From Bacteroidales bacterium (GTDB lineage Bacteria; Bacteroidota; Bacteroidia; Bacteroidales; UBA932), in NCBI GenBank assembly GCA_017615445.1, contig JAGAAD010000023.1, positions 1 through 17,539 on the forward strand: DNA of 17,539 nucleotides, given 5' to 3'. Positions 14,084 through 17,539 of this stretch are shown piece after piece. Below the pieces are notes generated by a model that had not been told where the DNA came from, did not search any database, and saw only the letters and a list, made by a program, of their open reading frames with translations. The position numbers and the translations under genes were made by a program. How positions within the stretch are numbered: position 1 is the first letter of the stretch; every line of letters begins with the position of its first letter.

Positions 14084-15790
14084 TTATTTGCTGAAGGTGT
14101 ACTTTGCTGCGACCTTGTTGGCGCCGTCCACGATGAAGGCGATCAGGTTGCCGTCGGTTCCAACCATGAGAGCAACATCTGTTGCGCCGGGCTTGAAGGC
14201 GTAGACCTGAGTGTCGTTGTCAAGTCCTTCGGTGGTGACTGCGTTGTACTTGAGGGTTGCAAGCGCCTCGAGGGTTGAACCGTTACCCTTCATGAACCAG
14301 ACATCCGAAGGCATGCCCCACACAGGGAAGTAGGACATACCCACAGCGACGCTGTAGGCCTCGCCGCCCCAGTCGATGCTCTTGAAACTGTTCACACCGC
14401 TCTCCCAGGTGTAAGGAGTGGAGAGAATGTCTGCCCATGCGGTGCCGTTGTAGTACTTGAACTGGTACTTTCCGTCGTAGCCGTTGAACACGAATCCGTC
14501 GCTGACGCGCGGTCCGACCGGAGCGAAGAAGCAGCGATAGGAATCCCAGCAGTTGTGCTTTGCGAGGTGTTCGGGAGTGATGTTGCCCGTGGGCTTGGTG
14601 ACCCAGGTGTTGTCATCACCGGGAGTGGTCTGCTCCCATGCAGTCTCGCCATCGCCGACATTCCAGTAGAGGCAGGCGTTGACACCGGAGTAGTCCGGAG
14701 CGCCGCCGTTGAACATAGTCACGACTGCCTGTCCTGTCGCATCACCCTTGATCGTCATTTTCTTGAGACCGTAACCGTAGTAAGGGTTGGGCCAGTTGAT
14801 AAGGTAGTATGCCTGAGAACCGTCGGCGGGCATAACGACCACCTGCACAGTCTCTGTGTATGCTCCACCAATTTGGAAGAGGAGGTTGCCCGCATCGTCG
14901 TTGGCGATGCCGACGAACTTCATGTCTCCCATATCCATGGGCTCAGAGTTGAATTCGCCGTTGTTGGGATTAATCATGTATATGTCGGATCCGTTGCAGA
15001 GCAGAGGAACTCCGTAGTAGAGTGCATAGGAGTAGTTGGTGGCTTCTGCAGCAATCGCCGCGGGGATTTCAACTATCCACTCCTGCTTGGCGTGGCCGTC
15101 CTGAGTGACATAAACGACGAAGGTGGCGTCCTGAGTCTCTCCTGTCTCCTCGCCCTTGTCGTCAAGAACGGGAACCTGAATAGCAGCGGTGGTGAAGGTC
15201 ACAAATCCTGTACGGGCTGCAAACTCGGGGTTGGGATCCACCTTGAATGTTCCGGCCTTATCGGTGAGCGTGAACTCTGCCCACTGCTCCGTGTCTTCGT
15301 CTGTCACAGCGTCGAATTCGACGTTGGCCTCGATGGTGAACGAGACTTCGCCGCCGCCGACACCAGCATTAAGCTTGTCTGCACTTACCCTGAAGAAAGG
15401 CTCGAACTCGCCTTCCTGGGTGATGGTCACCACTTCGTCTGCAAGTCCTTCGGGCTTGATTGTGAGCTTGATGGTGCGGGTTGCATTCTTCTCTTCGAAT
15501 GCCGCCACCGTCACCTTCACGAAGGTGTCCTCTGCGGAACCGGACTTGGGTGCGATGGAAGCGACCGCGGCCTCCACATCAAGAGATGCTGTCCAATCCA
15601 CCGTGCTGGTGAACTCCACTTTCACCTCGCCGCCGGCGAAACCGACGGAAGGGGTCTTGGATGAAGTGAGAGTAAACTCGCCTTTGCTGACGGGATTGTC
15701 CTCGCCGCCCGGATTGTCCGGAGTTTCCTCGGGAGTACAAGCCATAAAGGCAAACATAACTGCGCTGAGCGCTAACAATACTTTTTTCAT
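14084..15790 (-). CDS. Double-BACON-domain surface lipoprotein
   Basis: The protein has 568 residues. The signal peptide ends at FMAC (Cys18), followed by an acidic and proline-rich linker (TPEETPDNPGGEDNP). A first BACON domain covers about 38-126 (VDWTASL, WT-type core, ending VVTITQEG) and a second about 132-231 (FRVSADKLNAGVGGG to FVVYVTQDG). Both end in the V-TQ-G pattern typical of BACON, a module linked to carbohydrate or mucin binding. Residues 250-568 have no motif I can name but show a propeller-like pattern (DIYMINPNNGEF, NDDAGNLLF, DVALMVGTDGNL) that resembles the DUF5018 lipoprotein C-terminus. It starts 27 bp after the phosphodiester glycosidase stop, without a visible promoter between them, so the two are probably one operon. 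The likely role is a surface binding protein. Confidence 0.87.
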   Translation of the reverse strand: MKKVLLALSAVMFAFMACTPEETPDNPGGEDNPVSKGEFTLTSSKTPSVGFAGGEVKVEFTSTVDWTASLDVEAAVASIAPKSGSAEDTFVKVTVAAFEEKNATRTIKLTIKPEGLADEVVTITQEGEFEPFFRVSADKLNAGVGGGEVSFTIEANVEFDAVTDEDTEQWAEFTLTDKAGTFKVDPNPEFAARTGFVTFTTAAIQVPVLDDKGEETGETQDATFVVYVTQDGHAKQEWIVEIPAAIAAEATNYSYALYYGVPLLCNGSDIYMINPNNGEFNSEPMDMGDMKFVGIANDDAGNLLFQIGGAYTETVQVVVMPADGSQAYYLINWPNPYYGYGLKKMTIKGDATGQAVVTMFNGGAPDYSGVNACLYWNVGDGETAWEQTTPGDDNTWVTKPTGNITPEHLAKHNCWDSYRCFFAPVGPRVSDGFVFNGYDGKYQFKYYNGTAWADILSTPYTWESGVNSFKSIDWGGEAYSVAVGMSYFPVWGMPSDVWFMKGNGSTLEALATLKYNAVTTEGLDNDTQVYAFKPGATDVALMVGTDGNLIAFIVDGANKVAAKYTFSK

Positions 15791-15817
15791 AACGTTATTG
15801 GTTGTTTAGAATAGTGA

Positions 15818-16891
15818 TTACTTGACAAACACACAACTGCCCACGGACCTTTGCTTGCCGTCCGAAGGCTTGATTAGCTCTTTCCCGCAAACCAGCATCA
15901 GCGAGCTGCCTCCGCCGTCCAGGTTGATGGCGTCCGAGCAGCCGTAGTCCTTGAGGATCCCGGCCACTTCTTCCGTGGTGAAGCCGGGCACGTCCGGGGT
16001 CTGGTTGCGGCCTTCGCACACGAAGAGCACCAGGCGCTTTTCCGGCGTCACGCCTATCGCCGTGCGGGGCGCGCGGACGGTGGGGCCGATCCCGCTCGAG
16101 CCGTCGAACAGCTCGAACTTGAAGGTGTTGCGCAGCTCGCCGTCCTTGAGAAGGAGCGGGCCGCCGCCGATTCCGTTCTCCGCTTCGAGCTTCGCTCCGG
16201 CGGAGGGGAAACTGGCGCTAGGGGCCTTCAGGGGCTTGTTGGACCAGTCGTTTTCGGCCGGCTGCTGGTAGACCCAATGCTCGCTTGCGCTCTTGAAATA
16301 GGACCATGCCGCTTCGCAGGTGCCGTCTTTGTGCGCGAGGAACACCGCGCGGGTGGGGTAATAGATGCTGACCCAGTCCTCGGATGCGTAGTTAATGTTC
16401 GGGGACAGGAGGGTCCCGCCGCTGACCGCCAGACTCGCGGCATAGTTCTTCCCGCCGGAGGAGTAGAAATACCCGCCGTTTATCACCACGGCCGGATTTC
16501 CCTGGGCGGAATAGACCTGCGAGGGAGTCTTAAGCGCGTCCGAACAGCCCTGAAGCTCCGGGTCGTTCAGCCCCCACACGCCGAAACCGGCCTTCGAGAG
16601 GTCCACGTCCGCGATGAAAGCCACTGCGTTCTGCCCTTCGAGCTTCGAGGGGGCCTTGAAAATCTTCACATATTCGGGCAGGCCCGAGTACTCCGCACTC
16701 ACATCCGTCCACGCCGGGCCTTCAGGCACGACCGGATCCACAGGCGCGGCCGTGTCCGACTGGGCGACCGTGTCTGCCTGAACCGGGTCTTCCCACGGCC
16801 AATCGGGCAGCTTGTACTCCTTCTTATTACCGCAACCGAGCGCGATAAGAATAAGGACCGACAATGCGGGTAACGGGGATGAAATTCTCAT
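15818..16891 (-). CDS. Phosphodiester glycosidase (NAGPA-like) lipoprotein
   Basis: The start at 16891 is chosen over the in-frame ATG at 16924 because it gives a lipoprotein signal ending at ALGC (Cys20) and because 16924 lies upstream of the predicted promoter box. This gives 357 residues. An Asp/Pro/Thr linker covers about 28-60. The NAGPA fold signatures are all present: AVVINGGYFYS (134-144), GIGGGPLLLKDG (240-251), RAPRTAIG (273-280), LVLFVCEGRN (287-296) and INLDGGGSSLM (322-332). The eukaryotic enzyme removes GlcNAc from a GlcNAc-phospho-mannose diester; bacterial members cleave related sugar-phosphodiester links, sometimes in wall or exopolysaccharides. Here it would act in the periplasm or at the surface. 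It leads an operon with the BACON lipoprotein, which may bring it to its glycan. The exact substrate is unknown. Confidence 0.92.
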   Translation of the reverse strand: MRISSPLPALSVLILIALGCGNKKEYKLPDWPWEDPVQADTVAQSDTAAPVDPVVPEGPAWTDVSAEYSGLPEYVKIFKAPSKLEGQNAVAFIADVDLSKAGFGVWGLNDPELQGCSDALKTPSQVYSAQGNPAVVINGGYFYSSGGKNYAASLAVSGGTLLSPNINYASEDWVSIYYPTRAVFLAHKDGTCEAAWSYFKSASEHWVYQQPAENDWSNKPLKAPSASFPSAGAKLEAENGIGGGPLLLKDGELRNTFKFELFDGSSGIGPTVRAPRTAIGVTPEKRLVLFVCEGRNQTPDVPGFTTEEVAGILKDYGCSDAINLDGGGSSLMLVCGKELIKPSDGKQRSVGSCVFVK

Positions 16892-16909
16892 CGTTTTAGT
16901 GTCAAGTGT

Positions 16910-16917
16910 CAAATATA
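16910..16917 (-). promoter_or_regulatory. -7 promoter box of the NAGPA-BACON operon
   Basis: The minus strand reads TATATTTG, an exact match to TAnnTTTG. It would start transcription near 16903, about 12 nt before the chosen ATG at 16891, which makes the upstream ATG at 16924 untranscribed from this promoter. The -33 region falls inside the rplQ terminator hairpin. Confidence 0.65.
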
Positions 16918-16922
16918 GCAAC

Positions 16923-16960
16923 AAAAAATGGACTTCCGCATCTGCGAAAGTCCATTTTTT
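16923..16960. terminator. Intrinsic terminator of the rpoA-rplQ operon
   Basis: AAAAAATGGACTT (16923-16935) pairs perfectly with AAGTCCATTTTTT (16948-16960). The stem extends by a G-T pair and a CGC/GCG pairing. On the minus strand it ends in six T residues, 17 bp after the rplQ stop, so it should end the ribosomal operon efficiently. Confidence 0.93.
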
Positions 16961-16977
16961 ATTGGCTGAGCCCTTAA

Positions 16978-17463
16978 TTACTCTGCCTTGGGCTCTTCGG
17001 CTGCCGCCTCTGCGGGAGCTTCCTCGACCTTCGCCTCGGCCTTCTTGGTGCTGCGGCGGGTGGTCTTCTTGGCTGCTGCCTTGGGGGCTGCTGCAAGAGC
17101 TGCCTCGTTGAAGTCTACGAGCTCGATAAGAGCCATTTCGGCTGCGTCTCCCTGACGGAAACCGAGGTGCAGGACGCGGGTGTAGCCGCCCGGGCGGTCT
17201 GCGATCTTCGGAGCGACGGTGCGGAAGAGCTCTGCAACGGCGTTCTTGTCCTTCAGGTAGCTGAACACCACTCGACGGGAGTGGGTGCTGTCGTCCTTGC
17301 TCTTGGTGATGAGGGGCTCGACATAGGATTTGAGGGCTTTCGCCTTCGCCACCGTCGTCGTGATCCTCTTCTTCAGGATGAGCGAAGAAGCGAGGTTCGC
17401 AAGGAGAGCCTTGCGGTGGCCTGCCTGACGTCCGAGATGATTGATAGATCTATTGTGTCTCAT
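16978..17463 (-). CDS. rplQ: 50S ribosomal protein bL17
   Basis: The protein has 161 residues. [20 protein letters not shown] at the N-terminus, [12 protein letters not shown] (34-45) and [25 protein letters not shown] (92-116) are diagnostic of bL17, which sits near the exit tunnel of the large subunit. After about residue 120 there is an Ala/Lys/Glu-rich tail of some 40 residues, first basic and then acidic, longer than in E. coli (127 residues) but common in Bacteroidetes. It starts 2 bp after the rpoA stop and is the last gene of the operon, as in most bacteria. Confidence 0.98.
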   Translation of the reverse strand: MRHNRSINHLGRQAGHRKALLANLASSLILKKRITTTVAKAKALKSYVEPLITKSKDDSTHSRRVVFSYLKDKNAVAELFRTVAPKIADRPGGYTRVLHLGFRQGDAAEMALIELVDFNEAALAAAPKAAAKKTTRRSTKKAEAKVEEAPAEAAAEEPKAE

Positions 17464-17465
17464 CG

Positions 17466-17539
17466 TTATACGTTCTTTTTCTTGGGTTCAATATTGTACT
17501 TGGTAACATCCATTCCGAATGAGAGGTGGTTCTGTTCGA
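17466..17539 (-). CDS. rpoA: RNA polymerase alpha subunit, C-terminal end only (partial)
   Basis: Only the last 23 codons and the TAA are in the window, ending in [21 protein letters not shown] or close to it. The SFGMDV-KY motif is the usual end of Bacteroidetes RpoA as I recall it. The position directly before rplQ with a 2-bp gap is the conserved rpoA-rplQ order. The start and all catalytic context lie beyond the right edge, so the call rests on the tail and synteny. Confidence 0.85.
   Translation of the reverse strand, partial: EQNHLSFGMDVTKYNIEPKKKNV

Noticed and set aside
16892..16924. Upstream ATG of the NAGPA-like gene at 16924
   Set aside because: It lies upstream of the predicted start site and would add residues before a good lipoprotein signal peptide.

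Overview
This is a chromosomal window from a fairly GC-rich member of the Bacteroidota, most likely order Bacteroidales (a Rikenellaceae-like or related gut lineage; the genus cannot be fixed from the sequence). The evidence is a SusC/SusD pair, several surface-type lipoproteins with BACON, DUF5018 and DUF4988-like modules, exact TAnnTTTG -7 promoter boxes of the Bacteroidetes type, and the rpoA-rplQ gene order.

Layout, left to right. (1) 1-1971, minus strand: a large lipoprotein cut by the left edge, with coiled coil, collagen-like Gly-Pro-Gln repeats, a BACON-like domain and beta-helix-like repeats. (2) 2049-9963, minus strand: a tight four-gene operon read right to left as susC, susD, a DUF5018-type surface lipoprotein and a GHL10-type glycoside hydrolase-like lipoprotein. 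(3) 9964-10063: a short divergent promoter region with two back-to-back exact -7 boxes. (4) 10064-13927, plus strand: a second tight operon of a Tat-exported DUF4434 lipoprotein, a sugar-porter MFS permease and a DUF5009/NagX-like membrane acyltransferase homologue. (5) 13928-14083: a convergent intergenic region with a hairpin, a bidirectional terminator and a second hairpin. (6) 14084-16891, minus strand: a two-gene operon of a phosphodiester glycosidase (NAGPA-like) lipoprotein and a double-BACON lipoprotein. (7) 16978-17539, minus strand: rplQ and the last codons of rpoA, the end of the large ribosomal protein/RNA polymerase operon.

The centre reads as a divergent polysaccharide utilisation locus (PUL). 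SusC/D and the DUF5018 lipoprotein would capture and import a glycan at the outer membrane. The GHL10-like and DUF4434 TIM-barrel proteins would process it at the surface or in the periplasm. The MFS protein would carry the product across the inner membrane, and the DUF5009 protein may acylate a sugar there. No canonical CAZy hydrolase, lyase or sulfatase and no PUL regulator (SusR, hybrid two-component system, ECF sigma/anti-sigma) is visible, so the substrate is unknown. Several permease residues that bind sugar in XylE are changed, and a phosphodiester glycosidase sits nearby; both hint at an uncommon or modified sugar, but this is inference. No rRNA, tRNA, CRISPR array, integrase or insertion-sequence transposase was seen, and no stretch longer than about 160 bases lacks a gene.
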